Source: Chaenocephalus aceratus (lineage: Eukaryota; Chordata; Actinopteri; Perciformes; Channichthyidae). From it: a stretch of DNA of 64,000 nt. Positions 31,561-42,665 of this stretch are shown here, piece by piece (the first letter of the stretch is position 1; each line of letters begins with the position of its first letter). A model generated the notes under the pieces. That model was not told where the DNA came from. It searched no databases and was given only the letters and a program-made list of their open reading frames with translations. Where the stretch lies: NCBI GenBank assembly GCA_023974075.1, contig CM043798.1:5465397-5529396 (forward strand), in the 5' to 3' direction. The translations under genes and the position numbers were made by a program.

Positions 31561-33310
31561 TCCCGTTCAGGGCCCATGCCCACAAACGTTGGCCTAACAC
31601 TGGGTGACCACTGATTGCTCCCTCCACCTGGGAGAGAGCATCCCTCCGCCACGGAATTTCCCACGGTCTCCCTGACAGCATCCGCTGCATGCAGGGAAAC
31701 CAGGACGCTCCCGTGCGCTCCGGGGCTATTAAGACCGCTACCAGTCGCTCCTCCTGCACTCGGTCCAGGAACCGAGGGATCAGAGGGACTGGTGGGAAAG
31801 CGTACAGTAACACCCTGGGCCAAGGTCTGTGTGGGAACGCGTCCACCCCCAGAGGGGGGTGATCCTGCCTTCTCAGGGAGAACTAGAGAGCACACTGCGC
31901 GTTCCCGCGAGCAGCGAATAGATCCACCTCTGCTGTCCCGAACCTGCTCCACACTTGTGAGACCAGCTCGGGGTGGAGGCTCCAGTCCCCTTGTCGAGGA
32001 CCTCCTCTGGACATGAGATCTGCCCCTCTGTTCAGCTCGCCGGGAATATACACTGCTCTGATCGAGAGCATGTGTGTGCGCGCCCAGCACAACAGCCGCC
32101 TGGCTGTGTCCAGCAGCTGCGCTGATCGTACACCTCCCTGACGATTTATGTAGGCTGCCGCCGTTTTGTTGTCTGTCCGAATCATCACATGATGATTCCA
32201 CAGCAACGGGGCAAAGTGCTGAATTACTCTCCATACGGCGAGTAATTCCAGCGCGTTTATATGAAGGGACATGTGCGGCGGCCACTGTCCCCCCACTGCC
32301 TGCGACATGCATGTTCCCCCCCACCCTGAGAGCGATGCGTCTGTAAACACCGAGGTGTGTGACGTCACTCTGCCGAGGGGAACCCCCACCGACAGGATGT
32401 GGGGATTTTTCCAGTAGGTCAGATCTAACCCTACGGATGGAGGAACGCACACCATGCGTCTCCTCTGACGCACGGGGTCGATGCACAGGCGAATGAACCA
32501 CCTCTGAAGTCTCCTCATGTAAAGGAGACCCAGGGGGATCACCACGTGACCAGCTGACATCATGCCCAACAGCTGCATCACGGAAAGGGCTGTCACCGCC
32601 CTGCCGGGTGTGACGCGCCTGAGGAGAGCTGTCAGATTCTCCACTCTCCGCTGTGAGAGTCGTGCTCTCATGCGGGCTGAGTTGAATTCCATTCCCAGAT
32701 ACATGATGATCTGGGATGGAAGAGGACAGCTCTTCTCCCAATTGATTATGAAACCCAGGCTTGACAGGTGAGATACGAGTTGTACCGTCTGTAAAGCAGC
32801 TTCCTCTCTGGAGCGAGCCAGCAACAGCAGGTCGTCCAGATAAAATAACACTCTCATCCCTCCTCTGCGTAGCGGAGTCTCCACACACTTTGAAAAAGTG
32901 CGTGGAGCCAGGGAATATCCGAACGGCAGTCGATTGAACTGGTACGATATTCCCTGGAATGAAAAACGCAGGAATTTCCTGTGTTTTGGGATGATGGTTA
33001 TATGGAAGTAAGCATCCTTCAGGTCTGTGGAGGTGCACCAATCTCCCTGGTGAACACACTCCATTACCTGTTTGATTGTCAGCATGTGAAACGGTCTTTT
33101 CCGTATCACTCTGTTGAATGCTGACAGATCTAGGATGGGTCTCATCCCCCCGGCCTTTTTCGGGATAAGAAAATAACGAGAGTAAAACCCCCGATTTTCT
33201 TCCCCCTGAGGAACCCTGGAAATCGCACTTTTTACCAGGAGTTCCTGCAGCTCCGTCTGGAGCGCCAGGCACTGTTCTTGGGATGACAGAAGTGTTTCCT
33301 GAATCCCATT
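31553..33310 (-). pseudogene. DIRS reverse transcriptase and RNase H
   Basis: RT motifs in order: GGMRPILDLSAFNRVI, TDLKDAYFHI, FNRLPFGYSLAPRTFSKC and the catalytic YLDDLLLLA. RNase H follows with VFTDASLSGWG, INALELLAVW, IRTDNKTAAAYI and ELNRGADLMSRG, giving the D-E-D acidic residues. An in-frame TAG at 31880-31882 interrupts the protein directly after GNAQCAL, after which the same frame continues to 31553 with WPRVLLYAFPPVPLIPRFL. Upstream of the first Met (33145) the frame stays open to about 33310, where a pyrimidine tract plus CAG resembles a splice acceptor. RT/RH copies the element RNA in cytoplasmic particles. The whole region lies inside the other-frame recombinase ORF. Confidence 0.9.
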
Positions 33311-34079
33311 GAACTGCGGGGGGGGGGAGGCAAATTACAGAGAGTACCCTCTGCTGATCAGCCTGCTCATCCATCCGTCCATTAAACATAGCCGCCTCCA
33401 CTCTGAGCATCGCTCTGAGAGCGGGCGTACCTGTTTTTGTTGTGCTGTGGTAGTCATGGTGACTAGCCATGCCAGAGCCCTTGCCACCGTTGCTCGTGAC
33501 GCAACCCAAGGGGGGCCCCACCCTGAAGGGCTGTGAAGGGGTCTCCACACGCTGCATCACACCCCGACTCTCATCCTGTCTCTGTTTATGAGAAGGCTCA
33601 TAAACAGGACCCTGAGGCGGGTTTATGCTCCAACTTGTGGAGGTGTGTGCAGTGTTGTTCACCTCCTGCGTAACAGCCGTGCTAGGCTTAATACGACTGT
33701 GTGTAGGCACAACTGAGACAGAGGGGAAATCGCGCTGCTTGTTACCCGTAAGGATAGAAGCGGCCGATTTAAATGTCAAGCCCTGCTGTCTTATAACCGA
33801 CTGGCTAAATACCGCAGGCTTATACAGCGAGCCTAGCTGTTTGCTAACCGTTCGATTAGAAACAGCTGGCTCCACCAGCGAGTCCCTCTGTCTATTAACC
33901 GACCGGTTAACAGCAGATGGATTATGCAACAAGTCCCGCTGCTTTTTAATCAATAGATTAATAGCAACCGGCCTGACTAGTGTGGGGGATACGTGAGACA
34001 CAGGTGCTACAGACACACTGTTGAGATTTGAATCATTTTTATTGACCAATCTCTCTTCCCACATAACCCCCCCAAAGAG

Positions 34080-35567
34080 TCATCTTCTGTTCTGCTTCCT
34101 CGGAGGTTCTCTCGGAGGAGCAGACCAGGAGCGGGGGTTCTTCCTTCCCCTCCGACTCGCCGCCTGCAGATCCTGTCTCTGCGGCGGAGGAGCGGAGACC
34201 TGGGACGGAGCCCCTGCCGCTGCCGAAGGGCGGTGCTGACGCCGTTGCTGCTCTCGCCGCTGTCCGCTCTGCCCCCGTTGAGACTGTAGCGGGGGCTGCG
34301 GATGCTGTCGTTGCTGACGCTGCTGTCGCTGCGGACGTTTGTCCTGTAGCCAGCTAGCATGACGCCTTATGTCGTCTGCTTGCTCTGAAGCAGACTTCAT
34401 ACTTTCCACCATGGTATGGAACTGTGGTCCAAATAGTCCGTCCGGACTAATTGGAGCCTCCAGAAGATCTTTTCCTGCACCCTCCGGTATATTCCCCTGC
34501 TGTAGCCAGAGATACCGATGGACCTGTGTCGCCCATGCCGCAATCCGCGCCTGCGAGACTGCGACTGCTGCGCACAGGGTGAGTGCAGTACTGGCCGCCT
34601 TGCCTATCTCCTCAGCCTCCCCTGAGGACATATTCTTAGACTGCTCCGACATTTCCACCATGGAGTTTGTCAGCAACGCTATGTTATTTGCCGCCGCTGA
34701 CGCCTGGAAAGCACACTGGTGCATCCGGTCCGTCTGTTTGGCGACAAACCTGTCTTTGGTGGCAGGGTTGCCGTCCGGAAACCGAGCTGGCCTGCCTAGC
34801 CCCAAAGAATGCCGTGAGGTTCGGCTCTAGCGGAGGCACGGTCGAGAAACCCACGTCCGTGAGTCCCTCCACTCTCGTGAGAGGCACGTATGTCCCTATC
34901 GGAGACCTCATGGCTCCAGGGTCCGCTGCCGCCCCCTCCTGGTACTTCCTTATGGCCGGGAAGCGTGGCTAGACCGGGTCCCTCCTGACCCTGTGTACCC
35001 GGGAGAACACCCCGGACATATCATCCGGCGGGAGCTCTCCTGAGCTAGGGGAACGGGGAGATTTCTCCAGGCGGCCACCTTGGATATAATCTCTGGCAGT
35101 TCCAGGAGAATCCCGCCAATCGACGGCAATGCCGTGTTGGCGGAGATAGGGATCGCGGGATCATACACCGGACCTACACCGGTTTCCCTATCTGTCTCCT
35201 CCGTCCGGAGGGGAGAGATAATGGGGGAATCACCCGTTGATCCCTGTATGGAGGGGACGTAGTCGTCCGACTCGTGCCCTCCACTCTGATCCAGAAAGTC
35301 AATGGCTTTGTCCCCGGAGTACTCCTCCCGGACAGGCCAATCGTCCTCGGCAGCTGCAGCAGCGAGAGCGTCCGCTCTCTGCTGTCTGAGGGCCAGCGGG
35401 AGACGGGCACAATGCGAGCATGCTACCCCGGGAATGAGAGCAGCGTTCGCATGCTCTAATCCCAGGCAGGACTCACACTGTGAGTGCCTGTCAAAGCTCA
35501 TGATGTAGCCCGACCCGCACACGAGGCAATCCCTGACACAGCCTTGACTTCCCTGTCCAGTCTCCAT
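34080..35567 (-). pseudogene. DIRS gag-like ORF1
   Basis: The start METGQGSQGCVRDCLVCGSG is preceded by the right terminal repeat at a short distance. Cys pairs (CLVCG, CESCLG, CSHCARL) suggest a zinc-binding N-terminus. The middle contains EIISKVAAWRNLP, and the C-terminal part has FVAKQTDRMHQCAFQASAAA, a helical region and a Q/R-rich basic tail (QRQQRQQRQHPQPPLQSQ). Breaks seen: a frameshift between about 34985 and 35040, an in-frame TAG at 34969-34971, and a one-base change in the C-run near 34800. It is positioned as ORF1 and probably packages the RNA; this is inferred from position and composition. Confidence 0.8.
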
Positions 35568-35654
35568 GTTAGAAAAACAAAGCTTTTTAGGAGGAATCTT
35601 TGTTTTTCAGAGGTAGCTCTCAAAAGAACCGTTTTTGCTTCTGCAACGGAGTGC

Positions 35655-35826
35655 TGAAGAAAAGTAGGAGCTGATTGTAGGGCCTACTTCCTATTTATAC
35701 GGAAGTGAGCCCGGAGGTGGGGCCCACGTCGTAGGTGGGCGTGGAATAAGTCTGTCAGTGCTGCACACGTGCAGTGGGGTTTACCCAATAGCGATAGCCT
35801 TAGAGGGCGAAGCCTTATACGAAATA
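35655..35826. repeat. DIRS right inverted terminal repeat
   Basis: Inverse of 29930-30095 through CCACGCCCACCTACGACGTG and CCCCACTGCACGTGTGCAGC. Its outermost part, ending CGAAATA, matches the right half of the internal complementary region. Confidence 0.88.
35692..35699 (-). promoter_or_regulatory. TATA box in the DIRS right terminal repeat
   Basis: TATAAATA on the minus strand lies about 125 bp upstream of the gag-like ATG at 35567, a plausible promoter for the DIRS transcript. The same motif occurs inverted in the left repeat (30044-30051). Confidence 0.5.
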
Positions 35827-36302
35827 GAACAGTTTGACATATTGAACTAATAACAAATCACCTCTGGCTGGCAGAGAACTCTCTGCTCCATAGCTTCTCT
35901 TGGACGTAAAATCACATGTACATTTTACATTTATATTCAATTTAATATTCCATCCCTCACATACTTTTGTATATATAATAACTTATATTTAGTTTTTCTT
36001 GTTATGCTGCTGCAACACAAACATTTCCCAAATTGGGATAAATACAGTAATATCTTATCTTAATTAATTAATTAAGAAATATAACTATTATAATTAGTGT
36101 AGCAGCTGACACCTATTTTCAATATGGATTAATCTACCATTTATTTCTTTAGTTCAATTTTCATCTATGAAAATGTTCACGAGACAAAGTGCAAGGTTAT
36201 ATCTTTAGATGTTTTGTTTTAGCCTATGTACTGTATGTCTTAATGCTCTTATATGTGATGGTGTGACTTCCATGAAACTAATATTTTATATCTTCCCAAC
36301 AG
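35827..36302. other. Remaining THAP-gene intron, right of the DIRS element
   Basis: AT-rich sequence of the ISL2EU-like element; no domain or terminal signal is seen. It ends at the acceptor CTTCCCAACAG before 36303. Confidence 0.5.
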
Positions 36303-36349
36303 ACGAGCTGACAGGAAACACTCTAACAACCACAACATTGCAAAGGCGA
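36303..36349 (+). pseudogene. THAP-domain exon 2 (47 bp)
   Basis: The preceding acceptor TCTTCCCAACAG and following GTAAAT donor delimit a 47-bp exon. Joined in phase with 29672 it encodes RRADRKHSNNHNIAKA. The RADRK block continues the THAP fold after WIRAM. The C-x2-H end of the domain does not follow within 100 bp, so the next exon is missing or unrecognisable. Confidence 0.6.
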
Positions 36350-36403
36350 GTAAATGTAAATTAAAAACGATTCACAATTTTTTAATTTCTTCTTCTTTCT
36401 TGC

Positions 36404-37277
36404 AGTGAGGTGAAGCTGACCTTGCACTTGGTGCCAGTAAGGATGCTCCTCACGCAGGCTGAATGTTACTCCCTCCTTACTGACACAGAAGCCCTTGATT
36501 TGCAATGCTTCACTAATTGTCATTTCCCTGGCTCCGTAGGGACACTTTACCTCCAGCACAGCGGAAGACCCTACCAGACCATCTGGAGATGCCCCCAACA
36601 CTCCTGATTGGGAGAGCCACAAACCTGACTCATGGACCTGCATCTGGGTTGCAGTGGTGAATGCCCTGACGCCCTCACATTCATTCATAGTCCCCCACTG
36701 TACAGACAGAACACCATCAAGGGCCTGTTGTTGCCCTAGCACCCTGGCAATAAGGGAAGCAGTCACACACTTTGACCTCAGGACAGCTCCAAAGTTGCTG
36801 AAAGTCAACCTTCCTTTCCTGAACAAATGCCAGTTTGGGTTGGTTTGCTGACCAGTGGCAGCCACCTGAATTGCCCTCTGTTGCTCCTCAGACAATGCCA
36901 TGCTTGCCACAATTGCCTCACGTCCCTGATGCCCAACATATTTGATAATTTCAGGAACAGTAAGTGTTTCCAAGCTGTAGTGTTCCTCTTCTGGCTCAGA
37001 AGCCAAGAAATTCCTGAGAACCTGCCCCCGAGTCTGTCCCTCAGCCAGTCACGATCTTCGGAGGTGGGCTCTCTTGTCAGCGGGTTGAATGAGTTATTGG
37101 TTGGAGGAAATAGCTCCTCCACTGAATGCGTACGTTTAGCTGCCTTTGGCTTCTCACTGACGGGGTGTGTCAGTGCAGCTGAAAGTGTGGATGGCAAAGA
37201 TGGCTAATGAGCCGCATGACTGCATTTCCATTCTCCACGTGGGCATTCACATTCTGTGGAGAGAATTCCCTCTTCTC
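36404..37277 (-). pseudogene. SWIM zinc finger plus YqaJ exonuclease (main exon)
   Basis: After an acceptor (GGTATCTACAG, exon from 37277) the frame gives TECECPRGEWKCSHAA, a C-x-C...C-x-H SWIM zinc finger. A TAG at 37204-37206 interrupts it. A Lys/Pro-rich linker (SEKPKAAKRTHSVEELFPP) follows, then a one-base frameshift near 37025. The YqaJ nuclease domain starts RKGRLTFSNFGAVLRSKC, with GASPDGLVG and LEVKCP supplying the D and E-x-K catalytic residues, and HPYWHQVQGQLHLT. It ends at about 36404, before the family's usual C-terminus. YqaJ is a lambda-exonuclease-type fold; in ISL2EU-like elements it is an accessory protein of unclear role. Confidence 0.82.
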
Positions 37278-37426
37278 CTGTAGATACCTGTGGTGGTGGG
37301 ATTGTTTTATTATTTAAAATATATTTACATTTGTAATGCCTTCCCAATTATCCCTTTAATTGTTTATAGCCTACTGTATGTTTATTTCATGGAGTTTTCT
37401 GGTGTGTAATATTTGTAATCTTGGGG

Positions 37427-38509
37427 CCTCTTCTCTTTAACGTCTACATGCTACCACTGGCTCAGATAATGAAGAACAACAAAATAAGTTACCATAGCTA
37501 TGCAGATGACACACATTTACGTAACCATTTCACCAGGAGACTATGCTCCAATTCAAACACTGAGTAAGTGCATTGAACAAATCAATGACTGGATGTGTCA
37601 GAACTTTCTCCAATTAAACAAAGATAAAACTGAGGTAATGGTTTTTGGAGCCAAGTCAGAACGTATAAAAGTTAGCGCTGAGCTTCAGCCTGCAATGTTC
37701 AAAACAACAGATAAAGCCAGAAATCTAGGTGTAGTCATGGACTCTGACCTGAGTTTCAACAGTCACATTAAAACAGTTACTAAATCAGCCTACTATCACC
37801 TAAAGAACATATCTAGGATTAAAAGACTAATGTCACAGCAGGATTTGGAAAAACTTGTCCATGCTTTTATCTTCAGTAGACTGGACTACTGCAATGGTGT
37901 CTTCACAGGTCTCACTAAAACATCTATTAGGAAGCTGTGGCTGATTCAGAACGCCGCTGCTCGAGTCCTCACTAACACTAAGAAAGTGGATCACATCACT
38001 CCTGTTCTGAAGTCTTTACACTGGCTTCCTGTGTGTCAAAGAATAGATTTCAAAATACTGCTGCTGGTTTATAAAGCACTGAATGGTTTAGGCCCAAAAT
38101 ACATTTCTGACCTACTGCTAAATTATGAACCATCCAGATCTCTCAGGTCTTCAGGGACTGGTCAGCTTTCTGTCCCCAGAGTCAGAACTAAACATGGAGA
38201 AGCAGCGTTCAGTTATTATGCTCCAAATATCTGGAACAAACTCCCAGAAACCTGCAGGTCCGCTGTAACTCTGACTACTTTTAAATCCAGAATGAAGACT
38301 TTTCTTTTTGTCGCTGCTTTTATTCATATCTTAAACTGCACAGTAACCTTTATCCATGTATTTTTTCTTTTAATGTTTATTAGCTTTTCTTTTTAATGAC
38401 TGATTTTAAATGCCATTTTCTTAATGTCTTTCATTTTTTGTAAAGCACTTTGAATTGCCTTGTGTTGAAAAGTGCTATATAAATAAACTTGCCTTGCCTA
38501 ATAAAGATT
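37427..38509 (+). mobile_element. L2-clade LINE, 5'-truncated copy
   Basis: It starts within the RT domain (GGGGCCTCTTCTCTTTAACG) and runs through YADD to the C-terminal region and the tail CTTGCCTTGCC. A two-base deletion near 37513 separates YADD from the downstream frame, which then stays open for 298 codons (37500-38396). That frame includes LGVVMDSDLSFNSHIKTVTK, KLVHAFIFSRLDYCNGVF, LIQNAAARVLTNTKKVDHIT and NIWNKLPETCRSAVTLTTFK. It closely matches the copy at 8228-21827. It lies in the intron between the two visible exons of the SWIM/YqaJ gene. 5' truncation is the usual outcome of target-primed reverse transcription. Confidence 0.88.
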
Positions 38510-38591
38510 TCATGTGACATATAAAATGGATTTGTTGATGGGAATTAATGTGAATAAATTAACTCTAGGTTAACGGTACTCTTGCGATCAC

Positions 38592-38769
38592 TACTCACGG
38601 ACACTCTATAAACCTTGTCCCTCATGCTAGCCCTGACAACACCGGTAAGCACACCTTCATCTAGGCTGCACTGCTGTACGTGTCCTGACTTGTAGTGGTT
38701 CTCTCCTCTATCTACACTCTTCTTGTCATCTTTGTAAAACGATATCAGACTGGTAATTGACACAGCCAT
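38592..38769 (-). pseudogene. First coding exon of the SWIM/YqaJ gene
   Basis: ATG at 38769 opens MAVSITSLISFYKDDKKSVD and GENHYKSGHVQQCSLDEGVL, then TGVVRASMRDKVYRVSVS. The GENHY-SGHV and VRASM-D-VY pattern is what precedes SWIM fingers in this family. Two donors are possible (GTGAGT after 38599 or GTGATC after 38592). The second keeps frame with the acceptor at 37277, which is why I chose 38592. The L2 copy lies in the intron. Confidence 0.7.
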
Positions 38770-39169
38770 GACTTCTAGTTAAATTCAGTGTGGCTAAAAT
38801 GAAAAGCTTTGTTAAAATATGCGGAAGTCAAAGTCAGCTTTATTGTAAACAATTCTACATGTGTTATACATCCAGAAATATCGAAATATCGTTTCCCACA
38901 GTGTGACATGTATACATAAAACAAACAAAAGGGCCTAGATAAACGGGGTATACAGTTTAAAATGTTAATATATTTAAAGTGTTCAAAGTGCAGTTTCAGT
39001 GCAAGTCAGTTGAAACGATCTTAAGTTGGCGTGACGTTGAAGTCGTGCGACCCTGCTGCTGTACTGGCTTGTAGTTCGTTTATAGCATCACGTTAGCATT
39101 TCACTTTTGACTAGACTAGATTTATGATTCAAAAATTATAAAAGTAGGGTAGACATGTGGAGATTATCC
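38770..39169. other. Subterminal region of the ISL2EU-like element
   Basis: Contains a fragment near 38825-38960 (AAGTCAGCTTTATTGTAAAC) resembling a dispersed teleost repeat. No coding signal. The inverted terminal repeat begins near 39170. Confidence 0.45.
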
Positions 39170-41206
39170 GGCTGAACAAAACGTGATCCCTCTCTTAAAT
39201 GTGTGTCAACCACAGGCTATTTTCCAAAATCCTATGGAGAATTTTCATTGGTTTTTCACGAAGGAACCGGAAGAAGTTTACTTCCGGGTTTTAGGACGCG
39301 TCACTGCGGTTCTCTATGATGGATTATAAATAATTTTTTCAAAGCTACAGACACATTATCAACCTATGGATTAACCGATTCAGCCGCGTTTTTTCTCGTT
39401 TTAATGCCATTGAACCAGTCTTTTGATCAGATTGACAGCTACAGTGAGACGACCTCCGTAAAAGCTCCGTAAAGGTACGTGTTGTGATGTCTGTGTTTGC
39501 TTCCCCTGTCTCGAGTTCGGATCGCTCAGTGATGATATATATACCTATATAATCTGTGGAACCTCATCCTTAATCTGATATCTTGTATGTGCAGCTACGA
39601 TAAGTAATAAGGGTATCTTTATCTTAAGTTCTGTGCCAAAGTGCATCTTTCGCTCAGGGGTAATTTAGATGCTTCTTATGAGACTTGTTTTGGTAAAAAA
39701 TGTTTGTATCGTCCGTTAGTTGAGATTCTTCCCGTTAATCTGATATAACACATTAAAAGGTTCTTAAATATTGAGATGCCCTGAGACTAGGGCTCTCGAC
39801 TAACTTTTTTCCCCATCCTCCCGGAACCGTCCCGAAATACAATCTAAGCCATCCCGAAATTAATGTGGACCATCCCGAATTTAAAATGTTAGTTTTTCTA
39901 CATTATCATTAGTTAAAATCATTCAAAGTGACCTTTAACATAAATAAAACATCATACAAATCATTAGATGATAATTCATCAACCTTTTTATTTGAGTAAA
40001 TCATTCAATCACATAAACAAAGGCCAAATATATTTAAACAAACACACAAACGAGAAAATTACTCTAATATTGAATCCAATCAAGTCCCATCCAATTAACA
40101 AAAAAATCCAACACTGTGTCCTGAAGACAGAACCCAGAGTAACCACTAACAGGATGACAGTCTGTAACACAGTCAGGAGACCTTTACAAACTGCCCCGCC
40201 CCCTCGCACACAGACGGAAGAGAGAGATCTCATCTGGATTGGAAAGCTCGAAAATACATCATAGACGCATGTTGTAGTCTTATTGCATATTAGAAACGGA
40301 GTTGGTGAAACTAAAACTGCGATATAATGTGTATGTATCAATAATACATATGACATATAATTTTTAAATGTCTCCAGTACCGATAAAAAGTCAGATAACG
40401 TCGGAGCTTAACGTTACCACTGTCTTTAATAATTCCGGCCCGGGGCTCGGTACCCATCCCTACATGGGGAGAGGCGCAGCATATTGCTAAGGACTAAATA
40501 CGATGGAGGGTTCTCTTCTCAGCCTTATTACCCATAGGGGCCCCTGCGAGATGGAGTTCATGACTTTATGAGCTGTTCATGAGCACTCATGAAACATTCA
40601 TGAACAACTCATTATATGTTCACTTGTCATGTTCATGAACCAAAATTCTTAAAATGCTCATGAACCATTTTAAAGAGCAGTTCATGAAATTGTTATGAAC
40701 ATTGTTCATTCATATAAAGTTCCTGTTTTGCTCATGACAGACTTTTATGAGCAATTTATGAACTTTTCATGATCCAGCCAATCACAACATTATAATTAAA
40801 ACCCCAAAAAGTTTGCATGAGCATTTCATGAACTTTTCATGACTATTAGCATTTCATGAATTTTGGATGATTGTGGCAAGTTCAGAATATTTTGAATATT
40901 CATGAGCATTTTATGAACTTTTGATGATCAGTGTGATGATTTTAAAGACCTCTTGAATATTCATCTACTATTTGAACATGTCTTTATTTTTAAAAACTTT
41001 TAATCTTAAAACAAAACAATAGTGAATTTGAAACTGAACAGTATCTGTATTTATTTTGGTGACATTCATATCATTTTATGGTTTATCTGTACTGTTTGAG
41101 AAGCAGAACGAGTAAGTAGCGCCAAGGTGGAACCTTTGGCAGGTGAGCGGTGACATCTGGGTTATTTTAGGGGGGACACTTCCGCCCCCTCCTCAGAAGC
41201 AAACCA

Positions 41207-42665
41207 GACGATCAACCGGATCCTGTGTATAATTATTGCTGCTTACTTTTCTGTTTTCTACAGGTCAGTACATGATGAAAATGATCGATGTTAACTTGTG
41301 TGAATTAGATATGATGTTGGAGATGTGTAGGAGAGTGTGTCAGAAAGTTTTGAGCATGTTTGACATAGTAACGGTATTTTAAAAATACTAAACTGTCGGC
41401 AACAATAGATGCCATTTTCGCGGGCTTCAGCCGCGCCTGGGTAAATGTGACCTGAGCGAAGGCTCGCAGGCAGGTTAGCTGCTGCGCACGGGTAATATGT
41501 TTTGTTTACCTGAGTGCAGTCTTGCAGGCACATTGCCTTGTTTTTTGTTTATTAACATTGACAGTGTATTTTTGTGATCTCCATAATATATTATATTTGG
41601 TAAAGATAGATATATTGATAGAAAGTATTATTTGATAGCAATATGTGTTTATAGTTAACAACCTGTCCTTCACTGCAAACATAGCTGCTACAACCCGCTG
41701 CTGCAGATACACGCTTTACAACATCAGGAGGATGCGTCCCCAGCTGACCCAGAAAGCGACGCAGGTTCTGGTCCAGGCTTTCGTCATCTCACGCCTAGAC
41801 TACTGCAACTCCCTCCTGGCTGGTCTACCTGCATGTGCCATCCGACCTCTGCAACTTATCCAGAATGCAGCGGCTCGCCTGGTCTTCAACCTTCCTAAAT
41901 TCTCCCACAACACTCCGCTCCTCCGCTCCCTCCACTGGCTTCCGGTAACTGCTAGAATCCACTTCAAGACAATGGTACTTGCGTCCCATGCTGCGAATGG
42001 ATCTGGCCCTTCCTACATCCAGGACATGGTTAAACTGTACACCCCAGCACGTGCACTCCGCTCTGCATCAACCAAACGGCTCGCTGCGCCCTCGCTGCGA
42101 AGGGGACCCAAATTCCCATCAGCAAAACACGTGGGTTTGCTATCCTGGCTCCAAAATGGTGGAATGAGCTCCCCATTGACATCAGGACAGCAGAAAGCTT
42201 ACACACCTTCCGGCGCAGACTGAAAACTCATCTCTTTCAACTCCACTTCGAGCGATAGAACTATTAACAAAGCACTTGTATACTAATAAAGGACTGGCTT
42301 ACCTAAAGCCAGTTGAGTAGCACTTGAAATGTTTTTGCTCTATGAAACCTGATGTACTTTATGATTCTGTTTTCTTCAAGTTTGTATTTTGTTGGTCGAA
42401 TGCACTTATTGTACGTCGCTTTGGATAAAAGCGTCAGCTAAATGCAATGTAATGTAATAATTTATATTGACTATGTTGAATTTCTCCTTGAGATACAGTA
42501 ATTGACTGTGACAGACAGATAACTTAAATGGAGAAATGTGATGTTTGTAAAGTACAGCTATTTGAATGTAACTGTGTACTTTGAATTTTGAATAAGAAGC
42601 AATTCCAGACGATCAACCGGATCCTGTGTATAATTATTGCTGCTGCACTTTTCTGTTTTCTACAG
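41207..42665 (+). repeat. 60-bp direct repeat flanking an L2-containing segment
   Basis: CCAGACGATCAACCGGATCC followed by TGTGTATAATTATTGCTGCT and CTTTTCTGTTTTCTACAG occurs at about 41208-41263 and again at about 42606-42665. The two differ by a few bases. Between them lies about 1.34 kb including the L2 fragment. Confidence 0.8.
41645..42459 (+). pseudogene. L2/Maui-type LINE C-terminal fragment
   Basis: The frame encodes RRMRPQLTQKATQVLVQAFV, SRLDYCNSLLAGLP, LQLIQNAAARLVFNLPKFSH, LRSLHWLPVTARIHFKTM and a shortened GSGPSYIQDMVKLY region. Near 42110 the frame changes. The 3' end GCTTTGGATAAAAGCGTCAG runs into ATGTAATGTAA, the tail type used by this lineage. It is a different L2 family from the copies at 8228 and 37427. 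Confidence 0.85.

Larger units (their letters stand above)
29891..35826 (-). mobile_element. DIRS-type tyrosine-recombinase retrotransposon, 5.9 kb
   Basis: Coding on the minus strand: gag-like region (35567 to 34080), RT/RNase H (about 33310 to 31553) and tyrosine recombinase (ending 30555). The ends carry inverted terminal repeats (29891-30095 and about 35655-35826). An internal complementary region (30119-30222) pairs with both outer ends, a hallmark of DIRS elements needed to close the circular intermediate. No target duplication is visible, as expected. It inserted into the intron of the THAP gene of the ISL2EU-like element. Stops and frameshifts affect every ORF, so it is inactive. Confidence 0.9.
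29008..39315. mobile_element. ISL2EU-like DNA transposon (10.3 kb with insertions)
   Basis: Terminal inverted repeats of about 150 bp begin AGAGAACCGCAGTGACGCGT at both ends and share CCCGGAAGTAA, ACTTCCGGTTCCTTCG and CTGTGGTTGACACA. The element is flanked by AT on each side (29006-29007 and 39316-39317). An AT dinucleotide duplication together with a THAP-domain gene and a SWIM/YqaJ nuclease gene fits the ISL2EU group of DNA transposons. After subtracting the DIRS element and the L2 copy, about 3.3 kb of original element remains. Most of the transposase is missing, so it is a decayed copy. The superfamily name rests on recalled family descriptions and the short target duplication. Confidence 0.75.

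Noticed and set aside
30637..34239. Plus-strand frames across the DIRS region
   Set aside because: They are antisense shadows of the GC-rich reverse transcriptase, recombinase and gag-like coding regions on the minus strand.
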